Assembly (NCBI GenBank): GCA_024711295.1
Contig: JANJTB010000002.1
Coordinates: 1 to 64,000, forward strand
Direction of reading: 5' to 3'
DNA length: 64,000 nt
Origin: a bacterium
GTDB lineage: Bacteria; Bacteroidota; Ignavibacteria; Kapaibacteriales; UBA2268
Below are positions 27,533 to 36,507 of the stretch, in pieces. Both the position numbers and the translations under genes were made by a program. Below the pieces are notes generated by a model. It was not told where the DNA came from. It worked only from the letters and a program-made list of their open reading frames with translations, and did no database searches. Position 1 is the stretch's first letter. Each line of letters begins with the position of its first letter.

Positions 27533-29617
27533 ATGAATTTTCTTAATCCATTAGTTTTAATCGGCTTAATCGCAGCCTCAATTCCTGTACTACTTCACCT
27601 GCTTAATCTAAGGAAGCTTAGAACTGTGGAGTTTTCTTCATTGAAGTTTCTGAAAGAACTCCAAAAAACTAAAATTAAGAAACTCAAGTTAAAGCAAATA
27701 TTATTGCTCATTCTGAGAACATTAATAATTATATTTGTAGTTTTGGCATTTGCAAGGCCAACCATACCGGGTTCATTACCATTTTTTGAATCATATTCAA
27801 AGTCGAGCATAGTAATATTGCTTGATAATTCTTTTAGTATGGATATCAGCGATGAATACGGCAATAGGTACACACAGGCAAAATTACAAGTCAATCAAAT
27901 TTTATCCTCACTCAATGAAGGAGATGAAGTTGCTCTCATTCCCTTTGTTGATGATAATAAACAGACATCAACATTTACAAAAAATTTTGATAATATAAAA
28001 GAAAAACTGTCAAAAATTAAGATTTCTTTAGAGACAGGAAATTTAAATAATGCTTTGCGGCGGGCATCTGCAGTAGTTGATGATGCAAATAATTTAAACA
28101 GAGAAATTTTTATAATTAGTGATGCTCAGCAGAATATTTTTGAAATACTAAACAATGACACTTTAAAATTAGATATCAATGTTTCGAATATTGCTTTCAT
28201 TGGCATCGGCAATGATTCTAAAGCAGATTTACAAAATGTTTCCGTTGACTCTTTAAAAGTTGTGTCAAGAATTTTCCAAAAAGAAAAACTTGTTGAAACA
28301 GAAACTTTTATTAAAAATTCGTCAAAAAATACTATCAGTGACGTAGTTATTGGCATGAGCTTTAATGGAAATTCTGTATCACAGAGAAGTTCTGATTTAA
28401 ATTCAGGTGAAACCAAGAATATTTTAATCTCAGCTATACCTAACATAGATGGTAATATAAAAGCATCAATCGAGCTGGAGAGTGATATATTTGATTATGA
28501 CAACAAACGGTATTATGGATTTTCAATACCTCCAAAACCCAGAATATTAACTGTTGAAAGCAATCCATTTTTGAAATTGGCTACTTCCAATTTAGCTGAA
28601 AACGAGCTTAGAACAAACATTAAAGATATAAGTAAAGAGCAACTATCATCAGAAAATCTTACTAATTATGATGTAGTGATAATTAACAGCACAAAACTAT
28701 CATCTTCAAACTTAAGCAGGCTATCAAAGTACTTGAAAGATGGTGGTACCCTACTGCTTTTCCCAACTGATGAAATCAATGAAGAATTTTCGAAGTTTCT
28801 GACAGAATCCGGCATAGGTGCTGTGAAGCAGATGAAGTTTACTTCTGATGAACCTGCTAGTTTTATGAATATTGACTTTGACCACCCTATTTTTGAAGGT
28901 GTTTTTGAAGACAAGGGAGGGAAAATTAATCAGATTGAGACACCTAAAATAATAGAAGCTTATCCTGCACAGAGTGCTCGTTCACTTATAACAATGAATG
29001 GTGGTGCATTTCTTTCTGAAGCAAAATTTGTAAATGGTAAAATTCTTTATTTTGCTGTAAGTCCTGATGCAAATATGAGTAACTTTTCTTTTACAGGTCT
29101 ATTCCCATCATTAATCTATCGCTCAATACTTTATCTTAGTTCAACAGAAGATTTAAGTATGAATGTTAACATTGGTAATTCAGTCATTTATAAGCTCCCA
29201 TCTAAAGAAAACGGAATAAATTTTATTATAATTGACCCGAATGGGAATGAATCATTTTACCAGGCTGTACAATTACCACAGGGGAATTCTCTGAATATAG
29301 ATAAGCTGAGAATTCCAGGAGTTTATACAATTTTTAATGAAAATAAGAAATATGTTGCTCAAATTTCTGCAAATCTCCATCCTTCTGAATCAAATTTTAC
29401 TCTTCCGTCTTTAGATATTATCGAGAAAGAATTAAAGTCAAGATTTGGAGATTTACCTCATTTTTATATATCTTCATTAGATGATATTCGCTCAGTAATT
29501 AAGCGTGCAAGAATTGGAACAGAACTTTGGCAATTATTTTTGGTCCTTGCATTATTGGCAGCTTTAGCTGAAATGATTGTTCAAAGAGTTTCAAAAAATG
29601 AAACCGGTGAAAATTGA
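27533..29617 (+). CDS. BatA-type protein with VWA domain
   Basis: 694 aa. The N-terminal ~85 residues are the double-transmembrane BatA domain (NPLVLIGLIAASIPVLLHLL; KTKIKKLKLKQILLLILRTL; AFARPTIPG). A VWA domain follows (about 88-260) with an intact metal site LLDNSFSMD. The middle is beta-rich, and the protein ends with a transmembrane helix near residue 665. BatA/B proteins in Bacteroidota usually sit with batC-E and moxR genes, but none are adjacent here. Role in the cell envelope stress or aerotolerance complex is inference from family. The gene is divergent from the secreted giant, across a 218-bp gap. Confidence 0.88.
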   Translation: MNFLNPLVLIGLIAASIPVLLHLLNLRKLRTVEFSSLKFLKELQKTKIKKLKLKQILLLILRTLIIIFVVLAFARPTIPGSLPFFESYSKSSIVILLDNSFSMDISDEYGNRYTQAKLQVNQILSSLNEGDEVALIPFVDDNKQTSTFTKNFDNIKEKLSKIKISLETGNLNNALRRASAVVDDANNLNREIFIISDAQQNIFEILNNDTLKLDINVSNIAFIGIGNDSKADLQNVSVDSLKVVSRIFQKEKLVETETFIKNSSKNTISDVVIGMSFNGNSVSQRSSDLNSGETKNILISAIPNIDGNIKASIELESDIFDYDNKRYYGFSIPPKPRILTVESNPFLKLATSNLAENELRTNIKDISKEQLSSENLTNYDVVIINSTKLSSSNLSRLSKYLKDGGTLLLFPTDEINEEFSKFLTESGIGAVKQMKFTSDEPASFMNIDFDHPIFEGVFEDKGGKINQIETPKIIEAYPAQSARSLITMNGGAFLSEAKFVNGKILYFAVSPDANMSNFSFTGLFPSLIYRSILYLSSTEDLSMNVNIGNSVIYKLPSKENGINFIIIDPNGNESFYQAVQLPQGNSLNIDKLRIPGVYTIFNENKKYVAQISANLHPSESNFTLPSLDIIEKELKSRFGDLPHFYISSLDDIRSVIKRARIGTELWQLFLVLALLAALAEMIVQRVSKNETGEN

Positions 29618-29779
29618 TTTAATCAGACATAATAATCTGCATAAATTCGGTAATTATTAAGATGTTTTAATGCCCAGAAATGTAGTTTTTGAAGCAAATT
29701 ATAATTTTTTACATATAATTGACATATAATAACTTACAAATGTTACAACAACAATAATTGTTACAAAAAAATAATTTTA
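29618..29779. other. AT-rich gap upstream of the small transcription unit
   Basis: No reading frame is supported. Several short inverted repeats are visible, for example AACAATAATTGTT near 29750. No strong promoter or terminator is seen until 29780. Confidence 0.5.
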
Positions 29780-29811
29780 TTTGGTTTAGAACCTAAACGA
29801 AATTACTTTTG
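29780..29811 (+). promoter_or_regulatory. Strong promoter of an uncalled small transcription unit
   Basis: TTTG (29780-29783), a 20-nt spacer and TACTTTTG (29804-29811) are a complete match to the Bacteroidota TTTG / TAnnTTTG pattern. The expected transcription start is near 29816-29818. A hairpin (GTTTAG/CTAAAC) sits in the spacer region and may be a regulator site. Confidence 0.6.
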
Positions 29812-29838
29812 AACCAAGTATTCTAAACAATACAACAA

Positions 29839-29907
29839 ATGTGGTTTAATCATATAAAATCATTAGAGTTTAAAAAACTTCAGTCAATTTTGTTAAGAGA
29901 AATTTAA
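29839..29907 (+). CDS. Possible 22-residue small protein or leader peptide
   Basis: ATG TGG TTT AAT ... ATT TAA, reading MWFNHIKSLEFKKLQSILL plus REI. It starts about 22 nt after the predicted transcription start and stops 14 nt before a strong terminator, so the whole unit (29780-29950) contains promoter, short frame and terminator and nothing else. No ribosome site is seen, and a 22-codon frame can arise by chance in AT-rich DNA, so it may equally be a non-coding small RNA of about 130 nt. The peptide is basic with an amphipathic-looking helix. I do not recognise it. Confidence 0.35.
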   Translation: MWFNHIKSLEFKKLQSILLREI

Positions 29908-29921
29908 CTAAACATATTTAC

Positions 29922-29950
29922 AAGCTCTCAAAGAAATTTGAGAGCTTTTT
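29922..29950 (+). terminator. Strong intrinsic terminator before folD
   Basis: AGCTCTCAAA-GAAA-TTTGAGAGCT is a perfect 10-bp stem with a GNRA-like tetraloop, followed by TTTTT. It closes the small transcript and lies 77 nt ahead of the folD ATG. Confidence 0.9.
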
Positions 29951-29986
29951 ATTTTCAAAAAACAGTAATATCAAATGGATATTTAT

Positions 29987-29994
29987 TATATTTG
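29987..29994 (+). promoter_or_regulatory. -7 element of the folD promoter
   Basis: TATATTTG matches TAnnTTTG and ends 32 nt before the folD ATG, downstream of the terminator, so folD likely has its own promoter. No TTTG box at 19-20 nt is seen. Confidence 0.35.
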
Positions 29995-30026
29995 AACTTT
30001 GTAAAAATTCACATTTTGAGATTAAA

Positions 30027-30911
30027 ATGGCAATCATTATTGATGGCAAGTTAGTAGCTGAAAAAATCAGAAATGATATCAAAGTAAAAACGGAAATATT
30101 AAGCCGGGAAAGAGGGATTAAGCCTGGATTAGCACTTTTGCTCGTCGGCAATAACCCTGCATCAGAAATTTATGTAAATATGAAATTCAAGGCATGTCAG
30201 CAATTGGGATTTCATTCACTAATAAAAAGATTACCTGATGATGTTAATGAGCATGAAGCGCTGGGAATCATAGCCCAGTGGAATAATGATAGTTCAATAC
30301 ACGGAATTTTAGTACAACTTCCATTACCTAAGCAAATAAATGAAAACAGAGTTATTAATGCAATATCTCCATCAAAGGATGTAGATGGATTTCATCCGGT
30401 CAATGCCGGTAATTTAATGCTTGGATTACCCGGATTTGTTCCTTGTACTCCAGCAGGAATAATGGAATTATTTAATCATTACAACATTTCTCTGAAAGGA
30501 AAACACGCAGTTGTAATCGGAAGGAGTAATATTGTTGGCAAACCTATAGCTAATCTGATGTTGCAAAAAAATCAAAATGCCAATGCCATTGTAACGCTTT
30601 GTCATTCGCAAGCAGAAGACATATCATATTATACCAAACAAGCAGATATTATAGTTGCCGCTATCGGAGTCGCCAATTTTGTTAAAGCGGATATGGTTAA
30701 AGATGGAGTTGTAATTATAGATGTTGGTATTAATAGAATTGATGATGCCGGTACAGAAAAAGGTTACAAAATAGTTGGTGATGTAGATTATCAGGAAGTA
30801 TCTCACAAAGCCGCAGCAATTACACCTGTTCCCGGCGGAGTTGGTCCTATGACAATTGCAATGCTAATGTCCAACACTTATGATTCGGCCTCAGGTAAAT
30901 ATGCATTCTGA
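30027..30911 (+). CDS. folD: Bifunctional methylenetetrahydrofolate dehydrogenase/cyclohydrolase
   Basis: 294 aa, standard FolD length. The YVNMK segment (catalytic lysine), VQLPLP, SKDVDGFHPVNAG, PCTPAGIMELF and VIGRSNIVGKPIA (NADP-binding) are the family motifs, and the C-terminal PVPGGVGPMTIAML completes it. It interconverts methylene-, methenyl- and formyl-tetrahydrofolate in one-carbon metabolism, supplying formyl groups for purines. It overlaps the downstream pseudouridine synthase gene. Confidence 0.97.
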   Translation: MAIIIDGKLVAEKIRNDIKVKTEILSRERGIKPGLALLLVGNNPASEIYVNMKFKACQQLGFHSLIKRLPDDVNEHEALGIIAQWNNDSSIHGILVQLPLPKQINENRVINAISPSKDVDGFHPVNAGNLMLGLPGFVPCTPAGIMELFNHYNISLKGKHAVVIGRSNIVGKPIANLMLQKNQNANAIVTLCHSQAEDISYYTKQADIIVAAIGVANFVKADMVKDGVVIIDVGINRIDDAGTEKGYKIVGDVDYQEVSHKAAAITPVPGGVGPMTIAMLMSNTYDSASGKYAF

Positions 30912-31635
30912 TATTCTAAAAAACAGCGGAATTGAAATTGTTTATGAAGATGATAGGATTGTTGCAATAAATAAACCTGCTGGATTCCTTACTTTGCCTG
31001 ACAGATACGACCGAACTTCTCCCAGTCTTATAAGAGTCCTTGAATCGGTTTATGACAAAATTTTTGTTGTCCACAGAATTGATAAAGAAACAAGTGGTTT
31101 AATTCTGTTTGCAAAAGATGAAGATGCACATAGATTTTTAAACCAACAGTTTATGGAGCATGCCAACAAGAAAATTTACCATGCAGTTGTAAGAGGTTCA
31201 TTCAGCAAGGAATATCTCGAAGTTGATATACCGATTCTATCAAATCCTACAGGTAAGGCAAAAATGATACCCTCTGCACGGGGGAAATATGCTCTTACAT
31301 TAATCAAGCCACTCGAAAAATATAGGCTTGCATCACTGCTTGAATGTCAAATCGTGACTGGAAGGCAGCATCAAATACGAGTTCATTGCTCTACAATCGG
31401 ATTTCCTTTATTAGTTGATAATATATACTCAGGAGTTGAAGAATTTTATTTGTCATCAATTAAAAGAAAATTCAATCTAAGAAAAAATGAGTCTGAAGTA
31501 CCAATAATTAAAAGACTTAGTTTACATTCTTACTCTATAGAGTTCGAACATCCCGATGATCATAAATTATCTTTAACTGCTGATTATCCAAAGGATTTCA
31601 AGGTCTTGATTCAAATATTAAGAAAATATGCTTAG
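30901..31635 (+). CDS. RluA family pseudouridine synthase
   Basis: 244 aa from ATG 30901, overlapping the folD stop by 11 nt; an ATG at 30880 would add seven residues inside folD. The active-site motif HRIDKETSGLILFAK near residue 60 holds the catalytic Asp. The INKPAGFLTLP start, the QHQIRVH motif and VDNIYSG are RluA features. There is no N-terminal S4 domain. It converts uridine to pseudouridine in rRNA or tRNA; which position is not decidable. Confidence 0.92.
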   Translation: MHSDILKNSGIEIVYEDDRIVAINKPAGFLTLPDRYDRTSPSLIRVLESVYDKIFVVHRIDKETSGLILFAKDEDAHRFLNQQFMEHANKKIYHAVVRGSFSKEYLEVDIPILSNPTGKAKMIPSARGKYALTLIKPLEKYRLASLLECQIVTGRQHQIRVHCSTIGFPLLVDNIYSGVEEFYLSSIKRKFNLRKNESEVPIIKRLSLHSYSIEFEHPDDHKLSLTADYPKDFKVLIQILRKYA

Positions 31636-31668
31636 TATTCTTGTATTGTCATATAATATAAGCCTGTC

Positions 31669-32793
31669 ATGATTAATATTCTATTTATGAGCCATTTCCC
31701 TACTCTTGAGATGGGTGGACAAAAAAGCATGTTAAATCTTATCATTAATCTTGACCGATCTATTTACAAGCCATTTGCAATTGTACCTGAAATTGGTGAA
31801 TTAAGCAAGGAATTGGAAAGCTACAACTGCAAAACTTTTGTTGTACCGCTTAAATCATTGAAACCTAAACATTTATTCACACAAATACATAACATTTATC
31901 AAATCAAAAAAATCATTAAAGATAATAATATCTCAATAGTCCATCCTGATCATGAACGTGACTCAATTATTGGTGGCTTAGCATCAAAGCTATGTAAAAC
32001 AAAATTAGTATGGCATGTAAGACTTACCAGAAAAGTTGAGACAGATTCATTATCATTTGCTTTAGCTGATAAAGTAATTGGCATTTCAGACGATGTTAGA
32101 CTCCGATTTAATAATTTCAAAAATTTAAATAAAAAATATACTACAGTATATAACGGAGTTGACACAGAATTGTTCAGACCTCTTGAAAAGAGAGAAGCAA
32201 AATCAAATCTTAAATTAGATATTGATAAGCACCTTGTAATATTTGTAGGTCAGTTCAAACCCGGGAAAGGTATTTTGGATATAATCAATGCTGTAAAGAT
32301 ATATAATTCAAATCCTGTTAATAAAAAAAACATCAAATTTCTGATGCTAGGTATGGCAACTGATCAGGATTTTTTGTCTGAAATGACAGATTTAATTGAA
32401 TTAAACAGATTGGATAGCTTAATTGAATTAACTGGTTTTAAGAAAAACATCCAAATGTATATGCAAGCAGCTGACGTGCTTATACTCCCTTCGCATGAAG
32501 GGACTGAAGGTATGGGAAGAGTAATTTTTGAAGCTATGTCTTGCGGGACTGCTGTCATTGGTACTAATACAACTGGAATACGCGAGGCCGTTACAAACCA
32601 TACCGGATTATTAGTTCCTGAAAAGTCACCTTTAGATTTGGCAAGTGCAATTTCCAAACTTATAGATAATGACATTCTTAGAGATGAATTTGCTATGAAT
32701 GGAAGAAAAAGAGCTCTCGAATACTTCGACATTAAAAATCATGCTGAAAAGATTTCTGAAGTATATCAGGAATTAATAAATCAAAACCTCTAA
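31669..32793 (+). CDS. Glycosyltransferase family 4 protein
   Basis: 374 aa with the GT-B fold. The N-terminus has MSHFPTLEMGGQKSML, the sugar-nucleotide domain begins at about residue 185 (LVIFVGQFKPGKGILDII), and the donor motif EGMGRVIFEAMSCGTAVIGT holds the EX7E pair. It transfers a sugar from a nucleotide donor to a surface glycan or glycolipid; the substrate is unknown. It lies 33 nt downstream of the pseudouridine synthase. Confidence 0.9.
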   Translation: MINILFMSHFPTLEMGGQKSMLNLIINLDRSIYKPFAIVPEIGELSKELESYNCKTFVVPLKSLKPKHLFTQIHNIYQIKKIIKDNNISIVHPDHERDSIIGGLASKLCKTKLVWHVRLTRKVETDSLSFALADKVIGISDDVRLRFNNFKNLNKKYTTVYNGVDTELFRPLEKREAKSNLKLDIDKHLVIFVGQFKPGKGILDIINAVKIYNSNPVNKKNIKFLMLGMATDQDFLSEMTDLIELNRLDSLIELTGFKKNIQMYMQAADVLILPSHEGTEGMGRVIFEAMSCGTAVIGTNTTGIREAVTNHTGLLVPEKSPLDLASAISKLIDNDILRDEFAMNGRKRALEYFDIKNHAEKISEVYQELINQNL

Positions 32794-32937
32794 TCAAATC
32801 TTTAATTTTTAATATCACTATCATATAAATTAAGTAATTAAAATCAATAAATTTAAAGAATTTGGCATTTTATTTGTTAGATGAATTTGACAAATAGTAT
32901 TCGTTTTGTCTAAGCTATTTAAAATTATGGAAATAAA

Positions 32938-35535
32938 ATGACTGAATCAAGTAATTTTCAAAAATTATATTTAAGTAATTCTTATGAGAATGTCAGTGGT
33001 TACAAATGTGCCTCAATAGATGATATCTCAAAATTTCAGAGTAATTCATTCAATGAAATAGTCATCAAAAATTCTCTGCATAAAGCGTCATATACATCTA
33101 TTTTCAATATAATTACTGACATCAAAAGAGTTCTTATTCCTAATGGATTGTTGATAATACATTTTTTCGATTTAGTAAACCTTCTTGAGCAGTACAAAAA
33201 GAATAAACTTTCCATTCTTGATATAAATCAAATTTTGTTCAGCAATTCTCAATCTATCAACTCACTGATTGACAAAACAGAAATTACAAATATCTTAACA
33301 AAACTAAATTTTACAATTACAGGTTTTGAGTATTCAGACTCAAGTTCATGGGATGATTATAATTGCATTATTAAAGCTGATAATGTTAAAGAAGATAATA
33401 ACTTATCAGAATATTCTAAAGAAGACAGATTCAGTGGAATTGACTTTGGCAATGATGACGACCAGGACCTTGATTTTGATTATGATTTGTTTAATGAAGT
33501 ATTAATAACAGAGAAACATCCGGAAAAGCTTGATTATAACTTATTAAGCGAAGTTATGGATTATTCTCCTGAGATTATTGAATCAAGTAAGAAATTTGAA
33601 GATAAAAAATCTGATATCAGTAATGAGGGCGGTAAATTACTTCAGGAAATTATAAATATAGACTTTAAGGATTCCTTAACCGAGTCCCATATAAATTATG
33701 ATTCTAATCATGAATTGAGGACAAATTTCAAAGAAGCATCACAAGAAAAAACATACCATAAGAATATTGGCAAAATTGGCAATCAACCAGCTCTGAATAT
33801 TGTTTGGGAAGGTTCACAATTTGTTTATAATAGCAACGCTTTGGTTAATAGAGCTATATGTACAAATTTGATAGAGTCAGGCGTTGCTAATGTTACTATT
33901 GTACCATTCGAGGCAGATGATGTTAATTTTGATAAAAATGATACGAACTCATTATTAATTGATAATGATATTAGAAGAAAACCAGAGGTTTCGAAAGAGA
34001 TAGCAAAGCTACCATATGCTTGGATAAGACATCATGAAAATCCAAAATCAGACCCACCAAAAGGAGCAAAATGGATTATTCTTCAAGATTGGAACTATAG
34101 TCTTCTTACAAAAGAGGTTTACAAAGTAATCAATAATGCAGATGAAATCTGGACAACTTCGTTTTATTCCAGAAATTCAATGATAAATTCAGGAATTGAG
34201 TTTAATAAAGTACAGGTAATCTCTCCTGGTATAAATCCAGACTTATTTACACCGTATGGCGATAAGTATAATTTGAATTGTAATAAAAAGTTCAAGTTTT
34301 TATTCGTCGGTGATTTATCTGAGACAAAAGGTGTTGATTTAGTAATAGAAGCATTTTCAAGTTCATTTACAAAAGATGATGATGTTGCGTTAATTATAAA
34401 AGGACTGCCGAATAAAAACAATTTGAAGTTTAATGGCAATTTCTCAAATAATAAATGGCAATACAATTCAGCAGAAATTACAGTGATCGAAGATACATTA
34501 TCTGAAGAACAGATGGCTTCATTGTACCGGGCATGCGACATTATAGTTGCCCCCTACCGTAACACATCATTTGGAATATCCCTTCTCGAAGCAATGGCAT
34601 GCGGATTACCAGTAATAGCAACAAGAGGTGGAGCATCTGATGATTTCCTTGAAGAGGCATTTACATATTTTATCAGTTCAGAAAAAAGATTTGCCGGATT
34701 AGAGTATGATGGCAAAGAATTTATTGGAAATGTAGAGATTCTCGAGCCATCATTGAGTGAGTTAATAGATGGTTTGCTATATTTCTACACAAACCCTTCA
34801 AATGTCAAGAGTATGGGTGCAATAGCATCAGCTTATGCAAGAACTAAGTGGAATTGGTACAGCACTACTATCAAGGTATTAAGGAGGCTTGATTACTTAT
34901 ATAATACGAAAATGTCTGTAACAGCTGAGAATTTCTTTGGTGATGTTGTTGACGACAGCATAGTATTTGGCACAGCAGAGCATTCTTTCATTTCGCAAGA
35001 TTTCGATAATGCAGTAAATTTGTATATGCAATCTGCAAAAGGCAAGATATCAGAAAGATACCGATTGCTTGCACTTCACAGAATTGCTTTGATTCTTATC
35101 AACAAAAATGAAAATTATGCTGCAGAAGAAATACTCGATACTGTAAAGAAACTTCATTTCGGACACCCGGATACAAAATATCTTGAAGTGATTCTTAAAG
35201 CGGCTCAATCTCAAAATACCGAAGCTTTAGAAATAATATCAGGTTTGATGGATAATTGGAAAGATGATAAATTTATAAGTGACTTAGGCAATAATTTAGA
35301 TGACATTTTAGTATTGACGGGAGATTTATTGTTTGCAACAAATGATATTGAATCAGCTCATTCGTTATATACTACAGCTTTGAGTATGAACCCTAACAAC
35401 AGTTATGCTTGCTATGGAGCAGGTATGTGCTTTAAAGAATCAGGAATGATTGAAGACGCTAAGAAAATGCTTGAGTGGGCTATCAGGATTGACTCTGAAT
35501 TCGAATTAGCAAAGGATCAACTTAATAAGTTATAA
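32938..35535 (+). CDS. Methyltransferase-like / GT4 glycosyltransferase / TPR fusion
   Basis: 865 aa. Residues 1-140 resemble the second half of a class I SAM methyltransferase (FNEIVIKNSLHKASY, IKRVLIPNGLLIIHFFD), with no clear SAM-binding glycine loop, so probably degenerate. A ~130-residue acidic linker (FGNDDDQDLDFDYD) follows. A full GT4 domain spans about 285-655 (FLFVGDLSETKGVDLVI; YRACDIIVAPYRNTSFGISLLEAMACGLP). The last ~190 residues are TPR-like (SLYTTALSMNPNNSYACYGAG). It could glycosylate proteins or surface glycans, with the TPR tail recruiting acceptors; that is inference. A bidirectional terminator follows directly. Confidence 0.82.
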   Translation: MTESSNFQKLYLSNSYENVSGYKCASIDDISKFQSNSFNEIVIKNSLHKASYTSIFNIITDIKRVLIPNGLLIIHFFDLVNLLEQYKKNKLSILDINQILFSNSQSINSLIDKTEITNILTKLNFTITGFEYSDSSSWDDYNCIIKADNVKEDNNLSEYSKEDRFSGIDFGNDDDQDLDFDYDLFNEVLITEKHPEKLDYNLLSEVMDYSPEIIESSKKFEDKKSDISNEGGKLLQEIINIDFKDSLTESHINYDSNHELRTNFKEASQEKTYHKNIGKIGNQPALNIVWEGSQFVYNSNALVNRAICTNLIESGVANVTIVPFEADDVNFDKNDTNSLLIDNDIRRKPEVSKEIAKLPYAWIRHHENPKSDPPKGAKWIILQDWNYSLLTKEVYKVINNADEIWTTSFYSRNSMINSGIEFNKVQVISPGINPDLFTPYGDKYNLNCNKKFKFLFVGDLSETKGVDLVIEAFSSSFTKDDDVALIIKGLPNKNNLKFNGNFSNNKWQYNSAEITVIEDTLSEEQMASLYRACDIIVAPYRNTSFGISLLEAMACGLPVIATRGGASDDFLEEAFTYFISSEKRFAGLEYDGKEFIGNVEILEPSLSELIDGLLYFYTNPSNVKSMGAIASAYARTKWNWYSTTIKVLRRLDYLYNTKMSVTAENFFGDVVDDSIVFGTAEHSFISQDFDNAVNLYMQSAKGKISERYRLLALHRIALILINKNENYAAEEILDTVKKLHFGHPDTKYLEVILKAAQSQNTEALEIISGLMDNWKDDKFISDLGNNLDDILVLTGDLLFATNDIESAHSLYTTALSMNPNNSYACYGAGMCFKESGMIEDAKKMLEWAIRIDSEFELAKDQLNKL

Positions 35536-35566
35536 AAAAACCTGAGAAGCTTTCTCAGGTTTTTTA
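35534..35566. terminator. Bidirectional terminator
   Basis: CCTGAGAA-GCT-TTCTCAGG stem flanked by an A-run upstream and TTTTTT downstream, serving the fusion gene on the plus strand (stop at 35535) and the rpoZ-like gene on the minus strand (stop at 35590). Confidence 0.85.
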
Positions 35567-35589
35567 AAAATAAATGTTTAGGACAGCAA

Positions 35590-35919
35590 TTAATCTTCGT
35601 TAGTTGTTGTATTTGTTTTTTCAGGAAGAACAAATTTTAGCTTTTCGTCAAAAATTTCTTTCATAGCTAAAAAAGTGGGCTTTGGAATTCTGTCAAATTC
35701 CCTGCTTATAGATATCTGGTCAAAATTAACAGTATCTGAATCATCAGGAGTAGGAACTATATCAGCCATTCTTTCGTTTAATTCCTGTTTGATGTAATCG
35801 TTGATTTGTCGTGAACGAAATCCCATAGCAACAATTGATTGATAAATCGAACCTTTGCTTGATTCTTTCATTCTCACTTTAACAGGATTAACTACATATT
35901 TTGCCAACTCTAACCTCAC
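35590..35919 (-). CDS. rpoZ: RNA polymerase omega subunit-like protein
   Basis: 109 aa from a GTG at 35919. The segment GSIYQSIVAMGFRSRQIND (about residues 23-41) corresponds to the conserved YE-VVxxAKRARQIN core of omega, followed by an acidic linker and a C-terminal helix (LAMKEIFDEKLKFV). The size fits omega of Bacteroidota. Omega stabilises beta-prime and assists RNA polymerase assembly. The start is uncertain: TTG at 35907 and an in-frame ATG further on are alternatives. Possible -7 box TATTTTTG is at 35949-35942 on the minus strand. Confidence 0.65.
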   Translation of the reverse strand: MRLELAKYVVNPVKVRMKESSKGSIYQSIVAMGFRSRQINDYIKQELNERMADIVPTPDDSDTVNFDQISISREFDRIPKPTFLAMKEIFDEKLKFVLPEKTNTTTNED

Positions 35920-36011
35920 AAATGTGGTTTAATACAAATTACAAAAATACAAAATTTACCTCAATAAATAAAATTTTAATTTTATCTGTTTTTTTTATTG
36001 TTTATACGTAT

Positions 36012-36019
36012 TATATTTG
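36012..36019 (+). promoter_or_regulatory. -7 element of the MerR-like gene
   Basis: TATATTTG matches TAnnTTTG and ends 42 nt before the ATG at 36062. An upstream TTG start at 36017 would fall inside this box, which supports the ATG. Confidence 0.35.
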
Positions 36020-36061
36020 GAATATTATAAAACACAATTTACAAAACATTTAAATTTGACT

Positions 36062-36475
36062 ATGCAAAAACTCTATTACTCGATAAGTGATGTTAGTAAA
36101 ATTGTTGACGAAGAGCAACATATACTGCGTTACTGGGAAAAGGAATTCACTAATATAAAGCCAAGAAAAAACAGAGCTGGCAACAGAGTGTACTCTGGTA
36201 AAGATCTAGCAGTCATCAAAGCTATAAAGAAATTATTACGTGATGATAAAATTTCATTAAAGGTAGCTAAAACAAAAATTAACGAAATAGATCTTTCTTC
36301 GTTTGATATTTTAGACGAAGCTATTAATGAAAATAAAATTGAAAATTCTTCAATTACGACTGATAAATTAAATGTTAATTCTGATGCTGATATTGCAAAG
36401 TTTTCCAAATCTGATTTAGAAGAATTAAAAGAATTACTTTCTGATGTAAAAGAATTATTAATTAATAGAAAATAA
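36062..36475 (+). CDS. MerR family transcriptional regulator
   Basis: 137 aa from ATG 36062. The winged-helix motif is clear at residues 2-70: LYYSISDVSKIVDEE (helix-turn-helix), HILRYWEKEF and the wing NRAGNRVYSGKDLAVIKAIKKLL. The C-terminal half is short and acidic, without a cysteine ligand site, so a metal sensor is unlikely. Family members bind as dimers and activate by twisting promoter DNA. It is 32 nt before the secreted WD40 gene and may be in one operon; its target is not evident. Confidence 0.85.
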   Translation: MQKLYYSISDVSKIVDEEQHILRYWEKEFTNIKPRKNRAGNRVYSGKDLAVIKAIKKLLRDDKISLKVAKTKINEIDLSSFDILDEAINENKIENSSITTDKLNVNSDADIAKFSKSDLEELKELLSDVKELLINRK

Positions 36476-36507
36476 AAATACCATTTTTAAGAATTAGGAG
36501 AAACAAA

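Noticed and set aside
29835-35933. 16-nt exact repeat ACAAATGTGGTTTAAT at 29835-29850 and 35918-35933
   Set aside because: A rough chance estimate for AT-rich sequence of this length gives several 16-mer repeats by chance; one copy overlaps the rpoZ-like start and one the small unit, with no shared function visible.
35922-36050. A 42-codon frame starting MWFN, opposite the rpoZ-like gene
   Set aside because: It runs through the predicted MerR promoter box, has no ribosome site and has no matching terminator; only the first four residues match the 22-codon frame at 29839.
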